NCBI RefSeq assembly: GCF_011043775.1
Contig: NZ_JAAKXY010000005.1
Span: 248,001-312,000, forward strand
Length of the DNA: 64,000 nucleotides
DNA from: Natronolimnobius sp. AArcel1
Lineage (GTDB): Archaea; Halobacteriota; Halobacteria; Halobacteriales; Natrialbaceae
Reading direction: 5' to 3'
Made by a program: the position numbers and the translations under genes. Positions 7,841-15,966 of this stretch are shown here, piece by piece. The notes under the pieces are model-generated. The model saw nothing but the letters and a program-made list of their open reading frames with translations. It had not been told where the DNA came from and searched no databases. Positions within the stretch are counted from its first letter, which is position 1. Each line of letters opens with the position of its first letter.

Positions 7841-8958
7841 TTACCATTCCTCGGCAAGCACGTCGAGAACCGCGTCTATTTCGGCAGCTGTGTTGACGGC
7901 GTGAACCGAAACCCGAACCGCGTTCGGGGACGGAAGTGCTCGGACAACGATCCCGTCCTCACCGAGGCGAGTGACGCTTTCATCGGGTGAATCAACGGCT
8001 ATCGTTACGAGACCCGATTCTGGGGACGCCGGACTGAAAGGCGGTTGTCGGGGACGTTTGATGCCAGTCGACTGGCGAGGTTCTGGATTCGGCGTTCGAT
8101 AGTGTCAAGACCGACGTCTGAGACCGTCTGAATGGCCTCCTGCAACGCGACGTGTGGGGCTGGATTCGCAGACCCGATCTCGAAGCGCCGAGCACCAGCA
8201 GCGAAAGTTGGTTGGGCTGCCGTGGGCGTCTCGACGCTTCGGTAACCGACCGCCCGCGGTTCGAGCTTCTCGGCGATGTCGTGATCGACGTACAGGAAGC
8301 CGCTCCCCCAGAGACCGAGCAACCACTTGTGCCCGGCAGCGGCAACGATATCTGCATCCCATTCGGCGACGTCCATCGGCAGCTGTCCCGGCACCTGTAC
8401 GGCGTCGACGAGAGTGAGTGTGCCCGCATCGTGCGCGATGTCGACGAGTTCCGATACCGGGAGTTTCGTTCCGTGGGTCCAGGTGACGGCGCTGAACGAG
8501 ACGAGTCTCGCGTCGGCAACTGCCTCGGTGTATGCCTCGCGATCGAGACGCCCATCGCTGGTCTCGAGGGTCCGAACCTCGATACCCTCCTGCTCGAGGC
8601 GTTGCCAGGGAAGAATCCCGGCCGGATGCTCGAGGTCGGTTCGAACCACGACATCGCCGGGTTGCCAGTCGATCGCGCCGGCGATTGCGTTGATTCCGGC
8701 GGACGTACTCTCTGTAAGGGCAATCTCGTCCGGCTGTGCGCCGATAAACGAAGCGACCTGGTTTCTCGTTTCGTCAAACTCGCCGAACGCCGTTTCGTAC
8801 GGGTCGCCCACCGCAGGCACGTCGTACTCGTGTCGTTGAATGAACTCCGTCGCAGCCTCGACTACGTACTGCGGACTCGGCCCATGTGCGCCGTAATTCA
8901 GATACGTCGCATCCTGTAGCGTTGGGATATCAGCCCGGAGTTCTGTCGGCGTTAGCAT
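7841..8958 (-). pseudogene. Class V aminotransferase (cysteine-desulfurase-like), frameshifted
   Basis: The first about 307 residues read cleanly as a PLP-dependent class V aminotransferase: ESTSAGINAIAG, DLEHPAGILPWQRL, SFSAVTWTHGTKLPV, LVDAVQVPGQLP and the PLP-Lys motif AAGHKWLLG. Near 8034-8042 the frame is lost and stops at 8005. The next frame carries the missing C-terminus (ESGLVTIAVDSPDES, then VRALPSPNAVRVSVHAVNTA, ending VLAEEW at 7841). One missing base explains it: total length 1118 is one short of 373 codons. It would be a normal full-length gene without the shift. A sequencing error, a recent mutation or programmed frameshifting cannot be told apart here. Confidence 0.8.
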
Positions 8959-9621
8959 CGAATCAGCCCTGTCATGGACAACTCCATATCAAATGGAAGG
9001 CGCTGGTCGCACAATATCTTTGGGTTACCCATACAATACAGCATGGAAAACCATCTGGACTGACAGCTACGTCGGACAACGTTCCTAGTACAAATGTCTG
9101 GATAGTGGCTGTAATTCCTATATGAATGCAATTCTACTATCGAACTCTCTCGGTACCGTTTCAGTACTGGAGCCTGCAGCGATTTCCCCAGCATATATGC
9201 TACAAGATTGGGAGACGCACAACAATTTTTACCCTGTCGCTCAACACAGTATTGCATGTCGATAGAAACACCAACATGAATGGCGTTCGATTACGAGTGG
9301 GAGTACTCTCCGTGAATTAGGGAACTAGTCGGAGTATTCACGCTCGTCGCGGTTCTCGGCTGACTCGTCAGCCCGTTCTGTATGGTATCTGCCGCAGCGA
9401 CGGTCATCCTGTTCGCTCTCGAGTTGGTGATTTTTCGCCAGAGTACGACGACGCCGCTGTCCAACATGGGTAGTGCCCTTGGTCGCGTCCTCGAGAAGAC
9501 AAACTACGTACTCGTCCCCACGCCGTTCAGCAGTGGCGTCGGCGAACCGTTGCCCTCGAGCAGCGACAGGGACGGGGTCAGACGGAGAACGGACAATCGA
9601 AGCGAGTCGGTTCCGGGCCGA
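8959..9621. other. Non-coding or decayed stretch of about 660 bases
   Basis: I see no intact gene. On the plus strand from about 9322 a frame encodes two hydrophobic stretches (ELVGVFTLVAVLG, then a stop, then MVSAAATVILFALELVIF) that could be the remains of a membrane-protein gene. It then runs without support into the region opposite the M20 peptidase gene. The 8959-9300 part shows nothing recognisable. Confidence 0.35.
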
Positions 9622-10872
9622 TCACTCGCCGACGTCTCGGCGTGCGAGTGCGTTCGGGAGCCGAGCGTACACCGCTGCCGTCGCCTCGAGTGCGTCGACC
9701 GTCGTGTATTCGTCGCAGGCATGGACCGTATCAGTCCCAACTGCAAACTCGACAGTAGGTATTCCGGCGTTGCGGAGTCGCTTCGCATCGCCACCGCCGG
9801 TCGCGCTGCGTCGGTGAATCTGGCCGTCAAGAACCGCGGTTGCCGCGGCTGTCGTCGCATCCACAAGCGCTGATTCGGGCGCTTCGTACGTTCCAATGCT
9901 CCAGCTGGCGTCAGCGATAGATGTTGCCGCGTGTTCTCGGAGCCACTCTCTGACGTCCTCGAGCACAGCTTCCGTGTCTACCCCTGCAGGAAGCCGAACG
10001 TCGAGCTCCGCACGGGCAAACCGAGGGACGCTATTGACGGCCTCCCCGCCCTCGATCGTCCCGAGGTTTACTGTCGGTCGGTCGAACAGCCGTCGAGCGG
10101 CGTCGGCGTCGTCCATCGACGTTCTGTAGTAGTCGATCGACTCCTCGAGAATCGGATTGACCGGCCTGGGGGCTGTGATGGGATAGTCCACGAGTCGTGC
10201 CCGAATCGTCTCGAGGGCGTCCCAGAGCGCATCAATCGCATTAGTACCGAGCATCGGCCGCGAACCGTGGGCCGATTCACCGGTCGCCTCGAGTGTCAGC
10301 CAGAGACTGCCCTTGTCGGCGACGGTGATTGACGGTGTGTCGGCTGAGCCGGTCGGTTCGCCGATTACGCAGGCATCGGCCTCGAGGCGATCCGCGTCGA
10401 GTACTGCCTGCAGGCCGGCGTCGCCGGCAACTTCCTCGTCGCTGACGAACGCGAACGCGAGCGTCACGGGCGGGCGTCGATCGGCCACGACGTAAGCGCG
10501 GACGAGTTCGAGCATTGTGGCAACTCCGCCTTTCATGTCCGTCGTCCCTCTCCCGTAGAGGCGATTATCGATGCGTTCGCCGAGCGGGTCGTACGACCAG
10601 CCGTCGGGATCGTACGGGACCGTGTCGAGATGCCCGCTGTACAGCAGCGTCGTCGATCGCTTGCCGGGGAGCGCCGCAAGCAGGTTCGGTTTCGTCGGAT
10701 CGGTCGCCACCCGTTCGGTTTCGAGGCCGAGGTCGGTGAGTGTCGATTCGATCCAGTCGACGATTTCGCGGGTATCACCTGGCGGGTTCGACGTATCGAA
10801 GGAGACGAGGTCAAGCGTTGTCTCGACCAACCGGTCCCGAGAAATTTCGAGCGGACGTTCGCGACTGGACAT
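9622..10872 (-). CDS. M20 family ArgE/DapE-type deacylase
   Basis: A 416-residue metallopeptidase-fold amidohydrolase. Motifs in order are YSGHLDTVP (metal His/Asp), LYGRGTTDMKGG (bridging Asp), VSDEEVAGDAG (catalytic Glu pair), VIGEPTG, ATGESAHGSRP (lid-domain His) and DTVHACDEY (last metal His). Members remove an acyl group from acetylornithine, succinyl-diaminopimelate or similar compounds; the exact substrate is not shown. An upstream in-frame TTG overlaps the regulator's stop, but the ATG at 10872 (MSSRERP) is the better start, eight bases after that stop. It forms a two-gene unit with the HTH regulator upstream. Confidence 0.88.
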   Translation of the reverse strand: MSSRERPLEISRDRLVETTLDLVSFDTSNPPGDTREIVDWIESTLTDLGLETERVATDPTKPNLLAALPGKRSTTLLYSGHLDTVPYDPDGWSYDPLGERIDNRLYGRGTTDMKGGVATMLELVRAYVVADRRPPVTLAFAFVSDEEVAGDAGLQAVLDADRLEADACVIGEPTGSADTPSITVADKGSLWLTLEATGESAHGSRPMLGTNAIDALWDALETIRARLVDYPITAPRPVNPILEESIDYYRTSMDDADAARRLFDRPTVNLGTIEGGEAVNSVPRFARAELDVRLPAGVDTEAVLEDVREWLREHAATSIADASWSIGTYEAPESALVDATTAAATAVLDGQIHRRSATGGGDAKRLRNAGIPTVEFAVGTDTVHACDEYTTVDALEATAAVYARLPNALARRDVGE

Positions 10873-10880
10873 GGAGTCAG

Positions 10881-11291
10881 TCAAAACGCCTCATCTGGCG
10901 TCGGTTCGTCGATGGAGTCGTATCTGTCCTCGAACTCTTGGACGAGTTGACCCATCTTTGCGTACCAGTCGTTGAGTTGGTGTCGCATGTCGGTTGCAAC
11001 TTGCTCGGGATCAGTCGGTGAGTAGACGTGGTAGTAGCCGCCTTGATCATAGTTGATCTGTTCTTTTTCGAGCAGCCCACGTCCTAGCAACCGCTGGATC
11101 GAGCGGTATGCGGTCGAGCGTTCGCGGTCGATACGGTCGGCAACCGCATCGATGGTGAGTGGATCGTCGCTCTCGACCATCACCCGGTAGCACTCCCTGT
11201 CGAGTGGTTTGAGTCCGTGTAAGCATTCGAGCAGCCCTTCACAGGCTATTTCTCGTTCGAGTTGATCGGTTATCGACGACTGTCTAGTCAT
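10881..11291 (-). CDS. Winged-helix (TrmB-like) transcriptional regulator
   Basis: A 136-residue protein beginning MTRQSSITDQ. Residues about 25-90 form a winged helix (ECLHGLKPLDRECYRVMVE, then DAVADRIDRERSTAYRSIQ as the recognition helix). The tail (DMRHQLNDWYAKMGQLVQEF) looks helical and may dimerise. No ribosome site precedes the ATG at 11291, which fits a leaderless haloarchaeal transcript. It is co-oriented with the M20 deacylase and sits between it and the sulfur genes at 12.1-15.7 kb, so it might act on either; that is inference. A longer frame to 11354 lacks support. Confidence 0.8.
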   Translation of the reverse strand: MTRQSSITDQLEREIACEGLLECLHGLKPLDRECYRVMVESDDPLTIDAVADRIDRERSTAYRSIQRLLGRGLLEKEQINYDQGGYYHVYSPTDPEQVATDMRHQLNDWYAKMGQLVQEFEDRYDSIDEPTPDEAF

Positions 11292-11320
11292 ACTCGAACG
11301 TAAGCGGCGCGCTGGCATAA

Positions 11321-11336
11321 GAATTTCGCGAATTTC
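11321..11336. promoter_or_regulatory. Palindromic candidate operator upstream of HTH gene
   Basis: GAATTTCGCGAATTTC contains the perfect palindrome TTCGCGAA and sits about 35 bases upstream of the regulator start, where a haloarchaeal promoter element is expected. It may be an autoregulatory site; no second copy was noticed near the flanking genes. Confidence 0.3.
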
Positions 11337-11547
11337 ACAATACTGTCTCGACAAGCGCCGAGAACGATGATCGAACCTTCCAACGCAGATAAGTTAACGT
11401 AAATTGAAACACCGTCCAGAATGGTAGATGCGGAACATATTGGAATCAGCGTGCAGCATCCAGAAGGTGAGTTTAGGACGAATGGTTTGTTTGTTCTATG
11501 CTAAGGGCAATGAACTATCCACTCAGTCAATTTCTGAATTGAGCGCT

Positions 11548-11706
11548 TCAAATGAGTCCACGAAGAATATCAACTGCTGCAGATATGCTTGGTTGCTCGT
11601 CTTCATGATACGAACGAAGGGCCAGCGATGTGCCCAATAACGAGCCGATAGTGATGAATGCGAACGAAACAACACTCACCATCAGGAAAGTAACGATGTC
11701 TATCAT
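11548..11706 (-). CDS. Possible 52-residue small membrane protein
   Basis: The frame starts at ATG 11706 with GAAGG just upstream. It encodes MIDIVTFLMVSVVSFAFITI, then GSLLGTSLALRSYHEDEQPS and a short helix ending DILRGLI. It has one long hydrophobic span (about residues 4-31) and a polar C-terminus. Its composition is typical of small haloarchaeal membrane proteins, but there is no operon context to support it and I do not recognise a family. Confidence 0.4.
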   Translation of the reverse strand: MIDIVTFLMVSVVSFAFITIGSLLGTSLALRSYHEDEQPSISAAVDILRGLI

Positions 11707-11765
11707 ACCTTCATTCCCAACTGTCAATTGATGTCGCTTTCGGTCACTATGGATCCGGTGCCCAG

Positions 11766-11963
11766 TGTCGTCGCGCGGAGCGCCCCTGGTGCGGTGGTGA
11801 CAGTAACCGCCGGGTTCGTTCCGGCCTCGTCAATGAGGTAACCGTCCGACGCGTTCCGACGTTGGTCGTCCTACAAGGCGGCGAGGAAGTCGACCGACTC
11901 GATGACGGCTCCCAGTCCGTAGGCACGCTCGTTGACGTCCTCAAAATGCACACTGACGAGTGA
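11766..11963 (+). pseudogene. Remnant of a thioredoxin-like gene (C-terminal part)
   Basis: A plus-strand frame ending at TGA 11963 reads NEVTVRRVPTLVVLQGGEEV then DRLDD and a final VGTLVDVLK. This matches the C-terminal half of thioredoxins: the cis-Pro beta strand VPTLVVLQ-GGEEVDRL and last helix. A WC pair lies upstream in the same frame, but the normal CxxC helix and the N-terminal strand are missing. There is no start codon or ribosome site in a sensible place. I read it as a truncated, dead copy that once belonged to the adjacent sulfur module. Confidence 0.55.
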
Positions 11964-12152
11964 AGATAACGGATGGGTTGAATTATAAAATAGTACTCAC
12001 CGAGCACGACGTCATCCTCGTCGACTGATTTGGGCCCTCTCAGATACTCGAGTCAGCACCGATAACCCAAGCCATGAACAAACTCGAGAGCGCGGCACGG
12101 ACAAACTGGAGTATCGTTGTGAGTCTCATTGATTTTGAAACGTGTAACAGCG

Positions 12153-12614
12153 TCAGTCAGCGCCTGTGGCCGACGTCTTTGACGCGGTGTGCTGGCTTCG
12201 CCAGTAGCCCTGGATATACGCGCCGATGAACATCCCGGCGAGCGCCCACAGGATCGTGATGTTCCCGACCCCGAGGCTGGCGTAGGCCGCGCCGGGACAA
12301 ATCCCAGAGAGGCCCCAGCCAACGCCGAAGATCGCACCGCCGATCAGGACGTTTCGGTCGAACGATTTCAGTCGCCGACCATAGGTGTCTCCTGTCAGAG
12401 GAGCGCGTTTGCGAAGTCGCGGCACCAACGCGAACGCAATACCCGTAACGACTGCCGCGCCGCCCATGACGAACAGCAGTCCGAAGTCCTCGAACTGCAG
12501 GAAGTTCAAGACGACCTCGGGGCGAGCCATGTGGCTGAAGCCGAGCCCGAAGCCGAAGATTAGGCCGCCGACGAAGATCAGCGGCATGAACAGGGGATGT
12601 CTTTGCTGGCTCAT
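12153..12614 (-). CDS. YeeE/YedE family half-transporter (C-terminal-type half)
   Basis: A 153-residue membrane protein with about four to five spans and the family motif GLSGICPGAAYASLG near residues 101-115, containing the conserved Cys of the transport path. YeeE/YedE (TsuA) proteins import thiosulfate or pass sulfane sulfur. In haloarchaea the transporter is often split in two genes as here. It starts immediately after the stop of the partner at 12615, so the pair is co-translated. The run then continues from the persulfide dioxygenase gene upstream. Confidence 0.88.
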   Translation of the reverse strand: MSQQRHPLFMPLIFVGGLIFGFGLGFSHMARPEVVLNFLQFEDFGLLFVMGGAAVVTGIAFALVPRLRKRAPLTGDTYGRRLKSFDRNVLIGGAIFGVGWGLSGICPGAAYASLGVGNITILWALAGMFIGAYIQGYWRSQHTASKTSATGAD

Positions 12615-13172
12615 CTATGGTGTCACCCCCAGTGCCATCACGACCTGGGCAGTCCCGATCGCCACGATCAGAAACGTAATCACGCCCACGATCGACGTTT
12701 TCGAGGCAGAGCCGACGCCACAGACCCCGTGGCCCGACGTACAGCCTTTCCCGATTCGGGTGCCGATTCCAACGAGGATTCCGCCGAGGAACAGCCGCCA
12801 CGGCTGGACGTCCGTCAGCCAGAGTGTGACACCGCCGATGTCGTACAACTGGCCGGTCGTCCCGGACGCGTACAGCCCGCTCGAGACCAGTCCCGACTGG
12901 AACGTCAGCGCGTAGACGAACGCACCGGCGATGATCCCGAGCGTGAAGACGACGCGCCAGTCCCGGGAGCTGACATACCGCTGGAACCGCGACTGATCCG
13001 AGACGTACGACAGCGTCGACTCGAGGAACGTACTCGCACCGGCCGGAATGCCGGTGCCGAGGTAGATGACGACGGCTCCAAGGCCGACGAGTAGACCACC
13101 GACGGCGTAGCGGCTGATGCCGACGGGGAACAGCGTCTCGTACAGCGCGGGTGCGAAGAGTTCAGTTACCAT
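12615..13172 (-). CDS. YeeE/YedE family half-transporter (N-terminal-type half)
   Basis: A 185-residue membrane protein with the YeeE/YedE signature GIGTRIGKGCTSGHGVCG (about residues 135-152) carrying conserved Cys residues, followed by another span (IVGVITFLIVAIGTAQVVM). With its partner at 12153 it would build a complete thiosulfate/sulfane-sulfur importer. It lies 19 bases downstream of the rhodanese-persulfide dioxygenase gene on the same strand, so import and oxidation of sulfane sulfur are probably co-expressed. Confidence 0.88.
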   Translation of the reverse strand: MVTELFAPALYETLFPVGISRYAVGGLLVGLGAVVIYLGTGIPAGASTFLESTLSYVSDQSRFQRYVSSRDWRVVFTLGIIAGAFVYALTFQSGLVSSGLYASGTTGQLYDIGGVTLWLTDVQPWRLFLGGILVGIGTRIGKGCTSGHGVCGVGSASKTSIVGVITFLIVAIGTAQVVMALGVTP

Positions 13173-13191
13173 TCAACGTGGGTTGAGTGAG

Positions 13192-14385
13192 TTAGTCACC
13201 TGCCAGCGACTCCTGGCTGGCAGCGCAGTTGTTCGGCCCGAGCTCGAGTTCGAACGCTTCCTCGTCGCCGGTCTCCTGTTGACCGAGGTTCGTCGCGATG
13301 ATCTCCTCGTAGTTGGCCGGACGGGGTGGCATGTCCGAGAGGATCAACTCGACGAACTCGGCTTCGTCCATCGTGAGAGCGGCCATCTCCTCCTCGAGCT
13401 GGCCAATCGGTGCCGTGTACGTCCCGTCTTCGGCGGGAGCGGCCGAGTCGCTGAAGTGGGCGCCGCCGACGAGGGTTTCGTCGGGCAGCGAAAGCACGCG
13501 TTCCTGTAGGGACTCGTAGAGCTGTTTGGCGGCGTCTTCGGCGCCCGCATCGCCCTCCTCTAAGTCCGGGCGGGCAACGCTTTCGACGAACAGCCCGTCG
13601 CCGGTCGCGAGTAGTTCGCCGTCGATCAGGTACGAGGTCATCCCGGAGGTATGGCCGGGCGTGGAGACGGTTTCGATGGTTGCGTCGCCGACCTGGAACT
13701 CGTCGCCATCCTCGGCCAGCGTCAATTCGTCGGCGTAGGTGACGCCACGGTCGACGGCGGCCGCGGGGATGACGCCTTCGACGCCCTCCTCGGCGAGGTT
13801 TCGAAGGCCCGAGATGTGGTCCGCGTGGATGTGCGTGTCGATTGCGTATGTTAGGTCAACGTCGAGTTCTGCGGCGTCCTCAAAGTAGCGGTCCGTGAAC
13901 GCACGCAGCGGGTCGATGACGGCCGCCTCGTCGCCGTCAATGACGAGATAGCCCAGGCAACCACTCGAGGGGCGTTGATACTGGTACAGCGTTCCCGCAC
14001 CGTCGTAGCGATTGACCTCGACGGCCTCGTAGATGCGCGCCCAGCCGTTCATTCCGTCCTCGAGATGGTTGACGTCGTAACCACGCTCTTTGAGCGCGCC
14101 CGCAACGAACTCGCTGGCGCCGCCTTTCGCACAGAGGACCGTGACCTCACGGTCGTCCGGAATCTCTGCAAGGACGTCGTCGTCGATATCCTCGTCCAGA
14201 AAGTGGAAGTACGGTACGTTGACTGACTCGACGGTTTCGCCGTCGATCTTCCACTCCTCGTATTCCGACTCCATCCGAGCATCGAGGAGCGTGACGTCTT
14301 CGCCCGCATCGATGCGCCCTTTCAACTCGTCCGGCGTCACCGACTCGATTTCGACGTCTGGCGTTGGAAAGTCCATGTCGTCCAT
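13192..14385 (-). CDS. Rhodanese-metallo-beta-lactamase fusion (persulfide dioxygenase type)
   Basis: A 397-residue two-domain protein. Residues about 10-120 are a rhodanese domain with the active-site loop LLCAKGG-type (VLCAKGGASE, Cys85). Residues about 125-390 are a metallo-beta-lactamase fold with THIHADH (His185, His187, Asp189, His190), TPGHTSGM (His245) and TGDGLF (Asp263), as in ETHE1-like persulfide dioxygenases. The likely job is to pass sulfane sulfur from the rhodanese site to oxidation. An upstream GTG at 14394 is possible, but ATG 14385 fits a leaderless start with the TATA-like CTTAAGG about 30 bases upstream. It is divergent from TusA and heads the YeeE/YedE run. Confidence 0.88.
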   Translation of the reverse strand: MDDMDFPTPDVEIESVTPDELKGRIDAGEDVTLLDARMESEYEEWKIDGETVESVNVPYFHFLDEDIDDDVLAEIPDDREVTVLCAKGGASEFVAGALKERGYDVNHLEDGMNGWARIYEAVEVNRYDGAGTLYQYQRPSSGCLGYLVIDGDEAAVIDPLRAFTDRYFEDAAELDVDLTYAIDTHIHADHISGLRNLAEEGVEGVIPAAAVDRGVTYADELTLAEDGDEFQVGDATIETVSTPGHTSGMTSYLIDGELLATGDGLFVESVARPDLEEGDAGAEDAAKQLYESLQERVLSLPDETLVGGAHFSDSAAPAEDGTYTAPIGQLEEEMAALTMDEAEFVELILSDMPPRPANYEEIIATNLGQQETGDEEAFELELGPNNCAASQESLAGD

Positions 14386-14629
14386 ATTGTACACTACACA
14401 GTAGCGGCCACGAGCCCTTAAGCGTTTGCATGGTCTTTCCTAAACTACACAATACAGTTGAACGTCCAAATCGAATAATGACCTAACTAATGCGCGTATG
14501 GGCCCAACACACAGATATTCTCCACTCTCTCAAATCTCGGGTGTTCTTATACTGTGCAATAATCGATATCCTTTTATGGGTGTATACGATATTGTATGGT
14601 AGCTCCAATACAGAGCATAGTAATTGACC
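14386..14629. promoter_or_regulatory. Divergent sulfur promoter region with repeated motif
   Basis: Three related sites occur between the divergent sulfur operons: TATTGTACACTACACAGTA at 14385-14403 (over the dioxygenase start), ACTACACAATACAGT at 14444-14458, and, in the opposite sense, TACTGTGCAATA at 14550-14561. All share TACTGTGyA/TGyACAATA-like halves. A TATA-like TTTTATGGG lies near 14572-14580 for the TusA side. Such an arrangement fits one regulator controlling both directions. Confidence 0.4.
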
Positions 14630-14875
14630 ATGAGTTCGCAATACGACACCACGGAGACGCTCGACGTGAAAGGACAGTCCTGCCCAATGCCCATCGTCAA
14701 GACGAAGCAGGCCATCGACGACCTCGAGGCCGGCGACGTCCTAGAAGTAGTCGCAACCGATTCGGGCAGCATCAGCGACATTCAAGGCTGGGCCGACGGC
14801 ACCAATGGGGTTGAACTCCTCGATCAGGTCGAGGACAGCGATCTCTACACCCACTACGTGAAGAAAACGGAATAA
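14630..14875 (+). CDS. TusA-like sulfurtransferase
   Basis: An 81-residue protein with the TusA motif KGQSCPMPIVKT, catalytic Cys18 followed by P-x-P. TusA proteins carry persulfide sulfur between enzymes. The ATG at 14630 is chosen; a TTG two codons upstream is in frame. It is followed after one base by a DsrE-like gene and then a HalOD1 gene, and it faces the rhodanese-dioxygenase/YeeE operon. The context supports a role in relaying imported sulfane sulfur. Confidence 0.9.
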   Translation: MSSQYDTTETLDVKGQSCPMPIVKTKQAIDDLEAGDVLEVVATDSGSISDIQGWADGTNGVELLDQVEDSDLYTHYVKKTE

Positions 14876-14876
14876 C

Positions 14877-15473
14877 ATGAGCACGGATAACCAACCGACA
14901 TCGGTCGACGACGCCGATCCCGACGCCGAGTTCGACCCTGCAGAACTGCAAGCGCTGCGCGAGCGCGTCGACGAGCTCGAGGCGTCTCTCGCCGATAGCG
15001 ACACAGGCGACGACCAGAAGAAGATGACCATCGTCGCCACACAGGGGAGTTTCGACATGGCGTACCCGCCGCTCATCCTCGGGAGCACAGCCGCCGCCTT
15101 CGGCTGGGACGTCGTCGTCTTCCACACGTTCTGGGGACTCGACATCCTTCACGAAGAGAAGTCGAAGAATCTCAAGCTTTCTGCCGTCGGCAACCCGAAT
15201 ATGCCGGTCCCGAACGCTGTCGCCGCGATCCCCGGCATGGACCGGATGGCGACGCGCATGATGGAAAAGAAAATCGACGAGAACGGGACTGCCACCATCG
15301 AAGAGTTGATTGACCTTTCACTCGAAAGCGGCGTCGACTTGCAGGCCTGTCAGATGACTATCGAGTTGATGGACTACGACGACGATGACTTCTACGACGG
15401 CGTCACCACGGGTGTCGGTGCGGCGACTGCGATCCAGCATATGGCCGAGTCCGACATCCAGTTACTCGTCTGA
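14877..15473 (+). CDS. DsrE/DsrF/DrsH-like family protein
   Basis: A 198-residue protein with an acidic N-terminal extension (about 1-48) and a DsrE-type fold starting KKMTIVATQGSFDMAYPPL. It has the typical segments FGWDVVVFHTFWGLDIL and LQACQMTIELM, where Cys158 is the candidate persulfide-carrying residue. This family (often annotated peroxiredoxin-like DsrE) partners TusA and YeeE/YedE in sulfur trafficking. It starts one base after TusA and its TGA overlaps the next gene's ATG, so the three are translated as a unit. Confidence 0.87.
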   Translation: MSTDNQPTSVDDADPDAEFDPAELQALRERVDELEASLADSDTGDDQKKMTIVATQGSFDMAYPPLILGSTAAAFGWDVVVFHTFWGLDILHEEKSKNLKLSAVGNPNMPVPNAVAAIPGMDRMATRMMEKKIDENGTATIEELIDLSLESGVDLQACQMTIELMDYDDDDFYDGVTTGVGAATAIQHMAESDIQLLV

Positions 15474-15727
15474 TGACGGGAACAAAACAACGCTACGGGC
15501 CGCCGGGGCGACCGAGTCTGCGCGTCCTCGAACGGATCGCCGAAGCGGATGGCGTCGATCTGGTCGACATGGAACCGCCGCTTCACGATGTCGTCGATAC
15601 TGATGCGCTCGATCGGCTGTTCGAGTCGACTCACCAAGACGGCCCAATCCGTCGCGGCAGCGTCTCGTTTCGCTACCGGGAGCACGACGTGACAGTCCAC
15701 GCAGACGGTCGCGTCGTCCTCGAGTAA
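15473..15727 (+). CDS. HalOD1 output-domain protein
   Basis: An 84-residue protein made of one HalOD1 domain: SLRVLERIAEADGVDLVDME, then PPLHDVVDTDALDRLF and a beta hairpin VSFRYREHDVTVHADGRVVLE. HalOD1 is found only in haloarchaea, often as an output module of signalling proteins and as small stand-alone proteins; its function is unknown. The TGATG overlap with the DsrE-like gene ties it to the sulfur operon, which is unusual context and suggests a sensing or modulating role there. Confidence 0.85.
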   Translation: MTGTKQRYGPPGRPSLRVLERIAEADGVDLVDMEPPLHDVVDTDALDRLFESTHQDGPIRRGSVSFRYREHDVTVHADGRVVLE

Positions 15728-15863
15728 CGAATCAGTGAGGGTCACTCGAGGGATCGAGGTTGTCGTCCATGAGTGCACCGAGCCGTTCTTCGAGAACCTG
15801 TCGACTACCGAAAGGAACTGAACGGTCGCCTCGAGTTGGACTGCAACCGAGAGGGGGTGGACG

Positions 15864-15948
15864 TCCGATCCAACTGTTCTGCAAGATCGAAGCCATGGTG
15901 TGCACCGGCTTCTGCTGGGTCGCTTCTGTCAGTTGGAATCAAGAGTAT
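15864..15948 (-). pseudogene. Remnant of a universal stress protein gene (N-terminal piece)
   Basis: A minus-strand frame encodes ILLIPTDRSDPAEAGAHHGF then DLAEQLD, which follows the N-terminal strand and first helix of UspA proteins (VLVPTDGSDPAEAA-type), but without a start codon and without the rest of the domain. Another short open piece (LEERLGALMDD) follows in a different frame. It is a fragment, not a working gene. Confidence 0.45.
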
Positions 15949-15966
15949 GTCGACTGGCTTTGATGA

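Noticed and set aside
7673-7990. Plus-strand frame of 105 codons beside the recombinase
   Set aside because: It lies opposite the frameshifted C-terminus of the aminotransferase, which has a clear family match; the frame has basic composition and no ribosome site.
9382-9873. Plus-strand frame starting with a hydrophobic stretch
   Set aside because: More than half of it is opposite the M20 deacylase gene; only the first 40 codons look membrane-like and a stop precedes them.
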